Part shown: piece by piece, positions 49,465 to 58,920 of the stretch | Layout: each line of letters starts with the position of its first letter | How positions within the stretch are numbered: position 1 is the first letter of the stretch | NCBI GenBank assembly: GCA_009760855.2 | Contig: WPIO01000110.1 | Location: forward strand, 1-64,000 | Source of the DNA: Cristatella mucedo | Taxonomy: Eukaryota; Bryozoa; Phylactolaemata; Cristatellidae | Direction of reading: 5' to 3' | Length of the DNA: 64,000 nt | Position numbers and translations under genes: made by a program | Notes under the pieces: model-generated | The model's database searches: none | Told to the model about the DNA's origin: nothing | What the model saw: the letters and a program-made list of their open reading frames with translations, nothing else

Positions 49465-49570
49465 TATGCCTGCTGCTGGACTCAAACCCACGACCTGCTG
49501 GGTCGCGAAGTGCCCCAGTAACGCATCCCTAAGCTAAAAGCTGGGAGCCAGAGCCAAAGTGAAACACGCC
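49465..49570 (-). mobile_element. tRNA-derived SINE head, family 2
   Basis: On the minus strand, TTTAGCTTAGGGATGCGTTA as A-box region and GGTCGTGGGTTTGAGTCC as B-box, at tRNA-like spacing. It is related to 31795-31875. Confidence 0.65.
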
Positions 49571-49639
49571 CCTGATAAAGCGTAGCAAACTCGGACCTCT
49601 TCTCAAAGCTCCGGAAACTAGCTCCACTGCATATGCCTA

Positions 49640-49850
49640 ATAATAATAGTAATAGTAATAATTCATTTTTATAGCACCCTCAGAGAAATGAATCTCTCTA
49701 GGCAATTTACAGATGCTGCATATAAAGCATTACTAAATGCTTGGTGGTAAAATCCTCAAGCAGCAGGCATAGCATAAGCAGGCACATGCACACGAAGGAC
49801 GGATCACAAAGACCCACCAAATACTGCAATAAAAAAGGTGCGCTAGCACG
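49640..49850 (-). mobile_element. LINE family C 3' fragment
   Basis: An (ATT)n-type tail, hairpin (CACCCTCAGAGAAATGAATC) and 3' UTR collinear with 48125-48330. The two are diverged copies of the same family. Confidence 0.7.
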
Positions 49851-50334
49851 AGGAATCAGTCTGTATATGTGCAGGTAGAACCGACTTCAGGAGAGCAGCT
49901 TCTTTGGCTACAGAACAGCCTGCGATGGGGGGGGGGAGGAGGGAGGGGCTCTGAATGGGCATCCGGACTTGCTCGCACCAAGGAAACTGTGCCAACGCTG
50001 TCGATGAGACACTTTAGTGAAACAGGAGAGCTCTGGACCCCGGAATGCGATCGCGTCAAGTGGCTACTCGCCACCCCTCAAAGGTAAACTTTTTCCTGAC
50101 ACATGCCGTCGAAATGCAAGTGGCAGCAACAGACGATACTGACGTCAGAGTAGTAGCAGCACCAAGTAAGATAGCACAGAAGGCCCTCCGGCAACTTCTG
50201 TTAAGAATAACCTCTTTACCCCCTCCAAAAATACGGTGCCCCTATAACATTAAAGGACCCTAAAAAATGGCATGGCATGATAACTACACGGCCCCACTTC
50301 AGAGGCCTTCACATGCCCCGCCCCGAACGGGGTT
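49851..50334. other. No recognised gene
   Basis: Anonymous sequence with a G-run at about 49926-49935. Complementary 72-codon frames exist on both strands at 49856-50087, and neither shows a domain. Confidence 0.4.
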
Positions 50335-50430
50335 ATGGGCACCTTTAAGATGAGCCCATGAAGTAAGGTGCTTACTCTTCACAACCGAGATCGTGGGTTG
50401 AATCATGCAGTGGGTGATCCTTTGTTGCCA
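50335..50430 (+). mobile_element. tRNA-derived SINE head
   Basis: Plus strand: AAGTAAGGTGCTTACTC resembles an A-box region and GATCGTGGGTTGAATCATG a B-box. It is followed by a (GTG)n run at about 50441-50466. Confidence 0.55.
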
Positions 50431-50687
50431 ACTACGAGAGCAGTGGTGGTGGTGGTGGTGGTGGTAGCCGTTAAGGCACTTCTGCTGCTACACAGCTGAT
50501 GGTGTTAAATCGTCGGAGATATGGTCGCCAAAGAAGAACCGCCCAAAAACTTCAACAAAGACTCTTCAAAACTTCTAAAAACTTTTAAAATACCCAAATA
50601 CCCCTACAAACTTCTACAGCTGCCCTCCCTATGCTCTCTGTTTAGCACAAGGGGGCCCATAAGGCTTTCATTTTTCCAGCGGATGGG

Positions 50688-51068
<381 letters not shown>

Positions 51069-51429
51069 AAATGCAAGTGTGGGGCACCCAACAAACAAGC
51101 TAACAGATTGCTTTCGGTCAAGGGACTAAAGCACCCTGTCCACAGGCCTGATCGACAACTGTAAGATGGCTTTATTAGGTAGAATACAAATATATACATT
51201 TTAGCGGTACCAACGTGTCATGTGACTATCGCCGGTGTGAGTCGAACTATCATTAGTTATTTCCGAAGTGAGTTTCTTATGGAATATTAGCAAGTTTGAC
51301 ACGGCCGGGAGGATGGCGCTACCTAGTAAATAATTAGCATGAACAAGTGTTCCAATTACACGCCAAGGATCGAATCAACCATAGAGTCTATTAAAGTAAA
51401 TTGGTACTCATGCGCTGCGCATGCGATGA
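51069..51429. other. No recognised gene
   Basis: Anonymous sequence between a microsatellite and a LINE fragment. Confidence 0.4.
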
Positions 51430-51810
51430 AATGAAGGTCAGAGCCTTAAGAGTCGATTCTCTGGTTAATGAGGGGCCGCTTCAGCAGGTCGGTGAGAAGT
51501 GGTCCAACATGATCGCTACGATCTTAACTTCAGCCACACTAAGATGCACACTATGGCACCAACTATCTCAGTGCATAGGCACTAAGATGTGCGAGAAGTG
51601 GCTGCAAAAGTCTCTTAAGGATGAAGCAGATGCACGGAGGACCAGCTTGGCCGTGGCGTCCTGGCGTACATGTCTTATCTAACAAGGAACGAATTCTTGC
51701 AACGGTGCACAGAGCTGGAAGTAGGCAGACTTGCCTGAATGGACCGTATGTGGTCTTCTAGAGAAGCCACTCTGGCACAAGTCGCTCAGATTGCGTGCCG
51801 ATGCAGCTAG
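51430..51810 (-). mobile_element. LINE family C fragment
   Basis: Minus strand, collinear with 46560-47000 (GCCGCTTCAGCAGGTCGGTG, CAAAAGTCTCTTAAGGATGA, ACAAGGAACGAATTCTTGCA). It lacks the hairpin insertion that the other copy has. Confidence 0.65.
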
Positions 51811-52374
51811 AGATTTTCAGCGCGTTCGTGCTGAATTCCTGTAGTATGTGTCATGCGGTGCATTCGATTTTGCTCAATGATGGCCACTCGTAAGCAAATA
51901 TTAAAGGAACCAATGGATCCCCCGACGGTCAACTGGCATATCAAACTGAGGTTTGCTAAGAGAATGGTCGTCAACATTTCTCCCCTGTCTTGTTGTAAAC
52001 GCGAAAATTCCAGCACCATGTGGTTAGAAGAAATATGACGAAGCGGCTTTGCAACCGCCTAACATCAGCCACAGGCCTGGCCCAAGTTTAAGGATGCCTG
52101 CCAGTTTCAAAAGTCAGAGGGACACTGTTAAAGGATAGACATAGACAGTAGATATAAAATGAATGGCATGTAGCCTAGGGCTCAATAAATGACGTCATCA
52201 ATTAAATAAATCGTCCTCATATAATAATCGAACGAAGTGAGATTATTATCTTCGTCCGATTTATTTATTGGCTGCCGTCATCCTCGAGACCCCATTCTCC
52301 ATACCCTTCATTTTATATCAACTAAGAGTTGTTTAGGTTTATGTGTCTATATAATAAATAAAAATATTTAGTCT
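51811..52374. other. No recognised gene; nested inverted repeat at 52204-52266
   Basis: AAATAAATCG at 52204-52213 pairs with CGATTTATTT at 52257-52266. Inside it, ATAATAATC at 52221-52229 pairs with GATTATTAT at 52241-52249. The remaining sequence is anonymous. Confidence 0.5.
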
Positions 52375-52455
52375 GTTGTGAGATACGATCTCGTGCTCTC
52401 CGCGTCGGTAGGCAAGCGCGTTAACCATTAGTCCAATAAGTCAACCGGCTGGCCA
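52375..52455 (-). mobile_element. tRNA-like SINE head
   Basis: On the minus strand, CTAATGGTTAACGCGCTTGC has the A-box arrangement of a tRNA, and CACGAGATCGTATC is a degenerate B-box. It lacks a convincing acceptor stem, so I do not call it a functional tRNA. Confidence 0.5.
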
Positions 52456-52499
52456 ACTTGTTTAAATTATTTATTTGAAATTAGTATAATTGCAATCGA

Positions 52500-52668
52500 A
52501 TTCCCCCTCCACCACCCCACCCCTACCCACCCCTACCCCCACCCTACCCCCACCCTACCCCCACCCCTACCCCCACCCCTACCCCCACCCCTACCCCCAC
52601 CCCTACCCCCACCCCTACCCCCACCCTACCCCCACCCCTACCCCCACCCCTATCCCACCCCCTGCACG
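52500..52668. repeat. C-rich minisatellite, CCCCACCCCTAC-type units
   Basis: About 14 tandem units of 11-12 bases. The opposite strand is GTAGGGGTGGGG, with many G-runs, so G-quadruplex formation is plausible. It is not the CCCTAA telomere repeat of animals. Confidence 0.9.
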
Positions 52669-52879
52669 CCGCAATACTTACCTTACTTACCTTATACTTA
52701 CGCTTCTTGAACTAAACAAGAATGTTAAAGGATAGACGATAAAGAACGAATTCATACCGTCAATCCCGGGCTTGTCGATGGTCGCACCCACCTCGACCCG
52801 TTAAAGATGTATACATTCATACCATCCTTTTCGTGTTGTTGGATGGTTCGCACTAAACTAGACCCGTTAAAGATGTATA

Positions 52880-53175
52880 TGTAGTCTAAATTGTCGTCGC
52901 GAGCGGCACAGCACTCGAGCCGACGAGGAACACCACCAGTTTATTTCCTCCACACCCTCAGCCGGCGGAAGCGCTACTGCCCGCCCGCAGACGTTCGCCA
53001 GCTTCCGTCGTCTGCGGTACCGGAACGCTGCGCTCGCATTCGTTGGCGCCGTTGCCAACGCCTAGCTGTGCTCTGATTGGCTAGCCGGTGGCCAGGAGGG
53101 CCACCCAGCCTAGTACTGGCAGATAACAACATTTAGGTGCTGTCACACACTGCGGTATACATAAACGAAACCGCA
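52880..53175 (-). repeat. 3' LTR of the gypsy element
   Basis: 296 bases. In element orientation it begins TGCGGTTTCG and ends GACTACA. It is clearly similar to the copy at 58348-58643 with scattered substitutions, so the insertion is not brand new. A purine-rich AGGCGGGCA lies just upstream as a weak polypurine-tract candidate. Confidence 0.88.
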
Positions 53176-53219
53176 TGCCCGCCTGATCTGGAGATCAATC
53201 TAAGGCGCATTCTCCACTT

Positions 53220-53350
53220 TTTGGCAGCAAGAAGGCTAAACAGTAAGCACGCAGTCTTCATAGCGTGCCGGTGGTCTCAGGCCATATCTTGGCCGTAGCT
53301 GTCTGCTGGGCTCGTCGGCTCTGGCCGTATTATCAGGGCCGGCATCGGAG
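53220..53350 (-). pseudogene. Detached C-terminus of the gypsy Pol
   Basis: On the minus strand after the left arm, a frame reads ARADEPSRQLRPRYGLRPP and ARYEDCVLTV, then a stop just before the 3' LTR. Basic RPxRxxRPPxRY tails are usual at the end of gypsy integrases. This is the piece of pol cut off by the fold-back element. Confidence 0.65.
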
Positions 53351-53782
53351 TGTAGCACTTTGCTGGCCTTGGCTGAATTTTAGCGCGAACAAGAGCTGTT
53401 CGGAGGCGAGCTAGAACTCCTTTGTCCTGGAGCAGTGAGCCAGAGAGGAGCGTCAGCGCGGCTAGAGAGGAAGCGCTTACGAGCAAGCCAGGAAGCTGAG
53501 ACCGGCGGTGGCGATTCGGCCTTTAGAATTGGTCCGATACCCGCGGAAGCTGCTGATTGATGTTGGCTGGCCTGTCAACCTCCGCCTTCACTCGGTCCAA
53601 GAAAGAATCGTCTGGAACCCATTCGCCATTCAAGCTGGACAGAGGGGACATTCCAGTGGCCTAGTGGCGGTATTAGTTCCTTACAGTAATGGGCCATGGT
53701 GTCGGGCCCAATACCACTAAGCTCTTGCCCCATTGTCTCAGCCAAGTATTTAAGAGTCGAGCGACGCTCGCTCTGGGTCTTT

Positions 53783-54472
53783 TTGCCTGTGGTCTTCTGT
53801 CTTTGGTCCGGCTCCGCCGTCGGACTCGTTTTCTCTGGAAGCGAGGGAGGAGGGCGGGCTGTTCGCCAGCGATTGACGGAACAGGACGAGACAGCGCGCT
53901 AGGAGGATTCGGTGGACTCCACCGAATACGGTCGTATCGCGCCCGAGCTGGCATTTTGTGTTTCTTTCGTGTTTTGTGTGTGCGCACTAGCACGTGGTCT
54001 CGGCATAGGGATTTGCCGGTGCGAGCTAGACGTAGTTGGCGTGTTTGGGGTATTCCCTCGGCACAGGTGGGAACGGATTCCTAGTTCACCGGTTAGGGTT
54101 TAGGGTCCGGGTCGCGCTTAGTGTGGAGGAGTATTCCCTCCGCAAGAGTGTTGGTGCTGTTGAGAACGTGCGAGGAGTGTCGAGATAAAGCTGAACTAGA
54201 CGCGCAGCGACTTTGTGCGCTTGCGAATAAAGTTCAGTAAAATCCCCAATTTGTGTGTCTCGCTTTCCAATTCACGCCGCGGACTCACGACCCCCTTTAG
54301 TAACGGTAAGCAGGTCAGCGCCAGAAACGCTCGTTTCGTGGCGGCCAGCTTATTGCGCGTAGGCGCGCACCGAACGGCATTAGGCGATAGGCTACGCCGC
54401 TAGGTAAGCGGCAGGTCAAGCTTACCCCGCCGAGCCTTCGGCGTTACATTTTGGCGCCCCACGTTGGGCGCC
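53783..54472 (+). other. LTR-like centre of the fold-back element, with PBS-like site
   Basis: AATAAAG at about 54225 and an end CTTCGGCGTTACA at 54446 are followed directly by TTTTGGCGCCCCACGTT. TGGCGCCC after a CA-ending block is typical of an LTR/primer-binding-site junction. This suggests the centre is, or contains, the LTR of an unrelated retroelement in plus orientation. The left boundary of the LTR is unclear. Confidence 0.55.
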
Positions 54473-54520
54473 AAAGACCCAGAGCAAGCGTCGCTCGACT
54501 CTTAAATACTTGGCTGAGAC

Positions 54521-54904
54521 AATGGGGCAAGAGCTTAGTGGTATTGGGCCCGACACCATGGCCCATTACTGTAAGGAACTAATACCGCCACTAGGCCACT
54601 GGAATGTCCCCTCTGTCCAGCTTGAATGGCGAATGGGTTCCAGACGATTCTTTCTTGGACCAAGTGAAGGCGGAGGTTGACAGGCCAGCCAACATCAATC
54701 AGCAGCTTCCGCGGGTATCGGACCAATTCAAAAGGCCGAATCGCCACCGCCGGTCTCAGCTTCCTGGCTTGCTCTTAAGCTCTTGCTCTCTAGCCGCGCT
54801 GACGCTCCTCTCTGGCTCACTGCTCCAGGACAAAGGAGTTCTAGCTCGCCTCCGAACAGCTCCTGTTCGCGCTAAAATTCAGCCAAGGCCAGCAAAGTGC
54901 TACA
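54521..54904 (+). pseudogene. Gag-like N-terminal fragment in the right arm
   Basis: From ATG 54521 the frame begins MGQELSGIGPDTMAHYCKEL and stops after about 50 codons. A second open plus frame (54604-54948, with DDSFLDQVKAEVDRPANINQ) overlaps it, so the original gene appears frameshifted. An equivalent frame reads outward on the minus strand in the left arm. MGQELS fits the N-myristoylation rule of retroviral Gag. No capsid or zinc knuckle is present. Confidence 0.4.
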
Positions 54905-57640
54905 GGAGTGTTCGTCAAGGAGTTCGTTGGCATTCGGTACTGGTCTAATGTCCGCTAAGTGGCGGCGGATTCCATCAATTTCAATGCCAACTCCTTCCGC
55001 CGGGGCAGCAACTTTCCCCTGAGGCCACTGAGTGTTGCAACGGGCTCCGGGGGTTTTTACGAAAACCCGCTGACCCTGAATCAAATCATTTCCGTCAGAG
55101 CTCTCTGTGCGAGGCTCGCGAGCTATCGGAGGTTTCCATTCGTACGAGAAAAGCTGACGGCAAGGCGATGAGCCGGCGTCCAATCCGGCGGTGGCAGAGA
55201 GATTGTTCCAGTACACCATCATCATTATGTCCCGCCCACTCCGGGCTGCCATTCCTTTCATCGTTCGGTGGTTTCGCTCTACTATACCGTTTCCAGAGGA
55301 GCGGTAAGCGCAGCGGTATATTGCGTGTATCCCCCAACGATCGCAAAGCTGGCGAACAGCGTTCGATCGGAAAGTGGCGGAATTGTCCATTAAGAGCTGC
55401 CACGGCGGGCCCCTTTCTCTGAATATTTCATCCAAGTGTCGAACCACCGAGGTCTCGCTCTCGTCGGGTATACGCCGCCAGATGGCAAACCTGCTGGGGC
55501 CGCTATCGACAAGTGTCAGATATTTGACCCCGTTGAAGAAAGTAACATCAATAGCCAGGCGGCACCAGTTGGAATCTACGTCCAAATGTCCATGGCTCCA
55601 AGACACTGGCGCTGGATCCACAGACCGGCAACGCATGCACGATTTAACAACGCGTTCCGCTATCTCCCGCGTTACGGAAATGCCGGGGAAGCAGAGTCTG
55701 GCCAGGTACAACGTACTGTCAACCCCTAGGTGATGCAAATCGTGGAACGCTCGCAGGTCTACTTCTTGTGCAGGAGTAGCAGCTGCGAGAATCGAGATTG
55801 GCTTAAGCCACGGCTGCGGTACTCGCGTCAAGTGGTCTGCTTTGTTTTTGGCCGAACGCACCAGCTGTATTCTCACCCGAAGGTCGTACTCCTTAATTAC
55901 GTCGCGTACTATTGCTGTCCGCCGTCGAGCCAATGCCTCGCCTAGACCTCGCGTACGGATAGGCTTATCGCCTTTGACAATCGACCGAAGCCACGAGTGC
56001 ACAGTGGCCGAGTCAGTAAACAATTCGATCTCTCGCAGGCCCCAGGCCAGGGCTAAGTTTAGGCCCTTTATGACAGCCTCTAGTTCGGCCAGATTTATAT
56101 GTGCTACGTCATCTGGCTTTCTAAGCCAAGAGGCGTCCTCGACTGTCTGCCCTCCAATTCGCAAGCAGGCGCCTATCGCTAAGCTGCTTGCGTCGCACCA
56201 TACCTGTCCGCTGGGTGACGACGGCACACTCCACACTCCGGAGACTGGATCCTCTTTTATCACGCGTCGGCTGATTTCCTGTGCCATCCGAAGGACGTCC
56301 TCCGTGACCTCGGCATCCCAAGACAGGTCTTTTGTGGCTCTCTTTACGAAGCTGCAGGCTGGTCGAAGCCATCCGGCAACGGGAAAATGACCCGTTAATT
56401 GTCCGCACCACGAGAAAAGCTGCCTGCGAGTCGCGCACTGAGGTAGCGGTTCAACATCATTATCTCTGCCACACTTAAGCTTTCCATCGTGGTCAGTGAC
56501 GCGAAGTCCTAGTACGCGACCTCCGACCAACTTTTCCGCGGGCTTAGCTTCGAGCCCGAACTGTCGTAGGTGAGAGATAACAAGCTCATTCGTGACAATG
56601 TCATTGTTGGCGATTATATCGTCCACGTATGAGTCAGTGCCTTCGCGCACCCGTGGGTCCATAGAAAGCACCTTATTTAACACGGCGGTCATAATCTTAG
56701 GCGCTACATTTAATCCGAAGCCAAGCCGCGTAAGGCAGTACCGCCTCCCCTGGTAGGCGACAACCTGGTATCTCCACAGGGAAGGGTCGATATGAAGCTG
56801 CAAATACGCTTTGCGAAGGTCGATAATGCTGACGTTACTTCCCATGTGGCGCCATGCCCGAAGTTTCTCGCTGCAAACGTCACCGTTGGCAGTGTGGCTG
56901 GAAACGTATTGGTTCAGCTCGCGGTAGTCTAAGACGGGCCGCACTTTGTCTTTATGACTCTGGAACACTGCCATTAGCGGCACGAGGCCCTCACACTCCC
57001 CTTCGTAGGGCTTCAGCCAGCCGAGTTGGATCCACTCTTGAATCTCATTGTCGTAGTCGGCCTGCAAGTCGGTGGGCACGCGGTAAGCATCGACGTGGTT
57101 TACCCAGGTGGGAGAAGTCACGCCGTCGGCCCAATGCCACTTTACGATCCATTTTCCGTCACGGTACACCGCCGAAAAGTCTCTGTCGGAAACACTGACG
57201 TCGGTTGACAGTGCCCCGATTGCACTGTCCCGCCCATTGAAGGTTACTACACCGCCTTCAGGGCCTATCACCACGCCTCCCAGCTGTCGCACAGCATCCA
57301 TGCCAAGTAGCATATCATACCCCGGTACGATCTCGGATACGAGGCAGTCAAGCTCTATTGCTATGCCCTGCACAGAGCATGTCATGCGGCACGCCGACCG
57401 GCAACGAGCGACTGCTCCGTTGAACGTAATTACCTGCTCGTTAACCGAATAAGACTGCGCCGAGGTGGCACGCAGTACCGAAGATTCAGTCACAATCGAC
57501 CGAGAGCAGCCAGTATCAAGGAGCGCCTTCATAATACGACCACCGTTGAGAACATTTATTGTTGGCAGTCGAGTTGACAAGCAGGGGAATGCGCCGGCGC
57601 TATAACATGCGCTTCCCTTACTCGTTTTTTGGCTTCGCAT
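54872..57640 (-). CDS. pol: Gypsy Pol polyprotein, 3' end disrupted
   Basis: 922 codons from ATG 57640. Domains in order: retropepsin (ALLDTGCSRS, Asp at residue 42; YDMLLGMDAV), reverse transcriptase (KVRPVLDYRELNQYV, LTRLGFGLNVAP, SYVDDIIAN near residue 338), RNase H (VWCDASS near 480, INLAELEAV, LFTDSATVHSWL), and integrase. The integrase has an HHCC finger ending KSCMRC and D, D, E in AIDVTFF, LLMDNSATFRS and NGIVERNHRT. The enzymes would copy the element RNA and insert the cDNA. The open frame reaches the fold-back insertion at 54904, and its last ten residues come from the insertion. The native C-terminus (RQLRPRYGLRPPARYEDC) lies in another frame at about 53220-53340, beyond the insertion. 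All catalytic motifs look intact. Confidence 0.9.
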   Translation of the reverse strand: MRSQKTSKGSACYSAGAFPCLSTRLPTINVLNGGRIMKALLDTGCSRSIVTESSVLRATSAQSYSVNEQVITFNGAVARCRSACRMTCSVQGIAIELDCLVSEIVPGYDMLLGMDAVRQLGGVVIGPEGGVVTFNGRDSAIGALSTDVSVSDRDFSAVYRDGKWIVKWHWADGVTSPTWVNHVDAYRVPTDLQADYDNEIQEWIQLGWLKPYEGECEGLVPLMAVFQSHKDKVRPVLDYRELNQYVSSHTANGDVCSEKLRAWRHMGSNVSIIDLRKAYLQLHIDPSLWRYQVVAYQGRRYCLTRLGFGLNVAPKIMTAVLNKVLSMDPRVREGTDSYVDDIIANNDIVTNELVISHLRQFGLEAKPAEKLVGGRVLGLRVTDHDGKLKCGRDNDVEPLPQCATRRQLFSWCGQLTGHFPVAGWLRPACSFVKRATKDLSWDAEVTEDVLRMAQEISRRVIKEDPVSGVWSVPSSPSGQVWCDASSLAIGACLRIGGQTVEDASWLRKPDDVAHINLAELEAVIKGLNLALAWGLREIELFTDSATVHSWLRSIVKGDKPIRTRGLGEALARRRTAIVRDVIKEYDLRVRIQLVRSAKNKADHLTRVPQPWLKPISILAAATPAQEVDLRAFHDLHHLGVDSTLYLARLCFPGISVTREIAERVVKSCMRCRSVDPAPVSWSHGHLDVDSNWCRLAIDVTFFNGVKYLTLVDSGPSRFAIWRRIPDESETSVVRHLDEIFRERGPPWQLLMDNSATFRSNAVRQLCDRWGIHAIYRCAYRSSGNGIVERNHRTMKGMAARSGRDIMMMVYWNNLSATAGLDAGSSPCRQLFSYEWKPPIAREPRTESSDGNDLIQGQRVFVKTPGARCNTQWPQGKVAAPAEGVGIEIDGIRRHLADIRPVPNANELLDEHSCSTLLALAEF

Positions 57641-58331
57641 CGGTGCGACGCTCCGGACATATTGCTGCTAGGTGCGAGTCATCGCCGCATACAAAACACA
57701 GTCTTCGCTGCCTTTTCGACGAACGGCAGTCGCGACGTATGCGCCCTTCCTTTTTGCAGAAGAAACAAAAGCGCTTCTGTGGAGTCGGGCGAGAGCCTCT
57801 TTCTCCTAGTGCCTCAGCAGCGGCCGCGTAGCTCGGCTCCTGGCTACTCATGAGCGCTCGAGCCTTCTCAACGACCTCAGACATCGCCATCTTGTCGAGC
57901 GCACACGCCGCGCGTAGCTGCTTTCGTATATTCTCTGGAAGCCCGGTGACGAAAGCGCATTTTACCAAGTCATCCTTCGCAGCCGCACTCACCAATCCGG
58001 CCAGCCGGGCCAAAATCGATGCGTATACGTCCACTGGTTCCCCAGCTTGGAGCCGCCGTGTCGTGAGCTCCTCATAAGCTTTAAATTTATCCGCCAAAAA
58101 TGCAGCTAGAAGAGCCTCTTTTACGATGGTATAGTCTTTCTTCGCCTGTCCATCGATGCTTTGGTACACGACGAACGCTCCGCCGGTTAGAAAAAGGGGC
58201 AGGAATTTGTGGCGGTCGGCAGCGACAATACCTTGAATCTCTGCCACCAGATCAAACTTTTCAACCCAGCCCGCAAAGTCTCCGCTGCCGTCGAATTGAG
58301 TGACGATGTGGCTGAACTTTACGTTCTCCAT
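57618..58331 (-). CDS. gag: Gypsy Gag with zinc knuckles
   Basis: 237 codons from ATG 58331 (MENVKFSHIVTQFDGSGDF). The frame is open further upstream into the LTR, to an ATG at 58421, but the 58331 start precedes the conserved FDGxGDFxxWVEKF opening of gypsy Gag. The capsid-like region is followed by two knuckles. CFFCKKEGRIRRDC has Arg where His is expected, and CFVCGDDSHLAAIC is a canonical CCHC. Gag would form the RNA-packaging particle. It overlaps pol by 23 bases. Pol lies in the +1 frame relative to gag and has its own ATG at 57640, so expression could be by +1 shift or re-initiation. Confidence 0.88.
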   Translation of the reverse strand: MENVKFSHIVTQFDGSGDFAGWVEKFDLVAEIQGIVAADRHKFLPLFLTGGAFVVYQSIDGQAKKDYTIVKEALLAAFLADKFKAYEELTTRRLQAGEPVDVYASILARLAGLVSAAAKDDLVKCAFVTGLPENIRKQLRAACALDKMAMSEVVEKARALMSSQEPSYAAAAEALGERGSRPTPQKRFCFFCKKEGRIRRDCRSSKRQRRLCFVCGDDSHLAAICPERRTDAKPKNE

Positions 58332-58347
58332 TACGGCCGAAATAGCT

Positions 58348-58643
58348 TGTAGTTTAAATGGTCGTCGCGAGCGGCACAGCACGCGAGCCGACGAGGAACA
58401 CCACCAGTTTATTTCCTCCACACCCTCAGCCGGCGGAAGCGCTACTGCCCGCCCGCAGACGTTCGCCAGCTTCCGTCGTCTGCGGTACCGGAACGCTGCG
58501 CTCGCATTCGTTGGCGCCGTTGCCAGCGCCTAGCTGTGCTCTAATTGGCTACCCGGTGGCCAGGAGGGCCACCCAGCCTAGTACTGGCAGATAACAACAT
58601 TTAGGTGCTGTCACACACTGCGGTATACATAAGCAAAACCACA
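58348..58643 (-). repeat. 5' LTR of the gypsy element
   Basis: 296 bases, beginning TGTGGTTTTG and ending AAACTACA in element orientation. It contains GGAAATAAACTGG, a possible polyadenylation signal. The following 16 bases before the gag ATG do not start with TGG, so no ordinary primer-binding site is seen. Confidence 0.88.
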
Positions 58644-58648
58644 GTATG

Positions 58649-58920
58649 CATAATCGACATCAATTCCGAGCTGTTGGATGGTTCGCACCCAACTCAACTC
58701 ATTATAGATGTATACATTCATATCCACACCATAAATCCCAGGCTGTTGGATGGTTCGCACCCAACTCAACCTGTTAGAGATGTATACATTCATACCATCC
58801 TTTTCGAGCTGTTGGATGGGTCTCACCCAACTCGACCCGTTAAAGATGTATACATTCATATCCACAACATCCTTTTCGAGCTGTTGGATGGGTCACACCC
58901 AACTCGACTCGTTAAAGATG
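58649..58920 (-). repeat. 66-72-bp coding minisatellite
   Basis: Four tandem units around AGCTGTTGGATGG, CACCCAACTCGACCCGTTAA and AGATGTATACATTCAT (plus-strand view). Two further units lie left of the LTR element at about 52754-52879. Unit lengths are multiples of three and keep one minus-strand frame. Confidence 0.85.

Larger units (their letters stand above)
53351..54904. mobile_element. 1.55-kb fold-back element with 432-base inverted arms
   Basis: Arms 53351-53782 and 54473-54904 are inverted copies of equal length with only a handful of mismatches. They enclose a 690-base centre. The element starts TGTAGC and ends GCTACA and is flanked by CTCC on both sides, consistent with a 4-base target duplication. 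It sits inside the pol gene near its 3' end. The centre holds LTR-like signals, and each arm holds an outward-reading frame that starts MGQELSGIGPD. That resembles a myristoylated Gag N-terminus (MGxxxS). It could be a rearranged second LTR element or a true inverted-terminal-repeat element. I cannot decide between these. Confidence 0.75.
52880..58643 (-). mobile_element. Complete Ty3/gypsy-type LTR retrotransposon
   Basis: 5.76 kb between two 296-base LTRs, with gag and pol in adjacent overlapping frames on the minus strand and imperfect 5-base target copies (GTATA at 52875-52879, GTATG at 58644-58648). The order protease, RT, RNase H, integrase places it in Ty3/gypsy (Metaviridae). The 3' part of pol is split by a 1.55-kb fold-back insertion. 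The gag start is only 17 bases inside the 5' LTR edge, so a normal tRNA primer site has little room. Confidence 0.9.

Noticed and set aside
52375-52455. tRNA gene on the minus strand
   Set aside because: A good A-box but a degenerate B-box, and no convincing cloverleaf could be folded by eye.
52500-52668. Telomeric repeat
   Set aside because: The unit is CCCCACCCCTAC-like, not CCCTAA, and it lies mid-contig.
53508-54747. A pair of 70-codon proteins (one per arm) that look duplicated
   Set aside because: They are antisense shadows of the Gag-like frame, mirrored by the inverted arms.
58611-58865. Separate 84-codon gene on the minus strand
   Set aside because: It is the inner part of the repeat-protein frame. 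Its apparent start is just one of the Met codons in the repeat unit.
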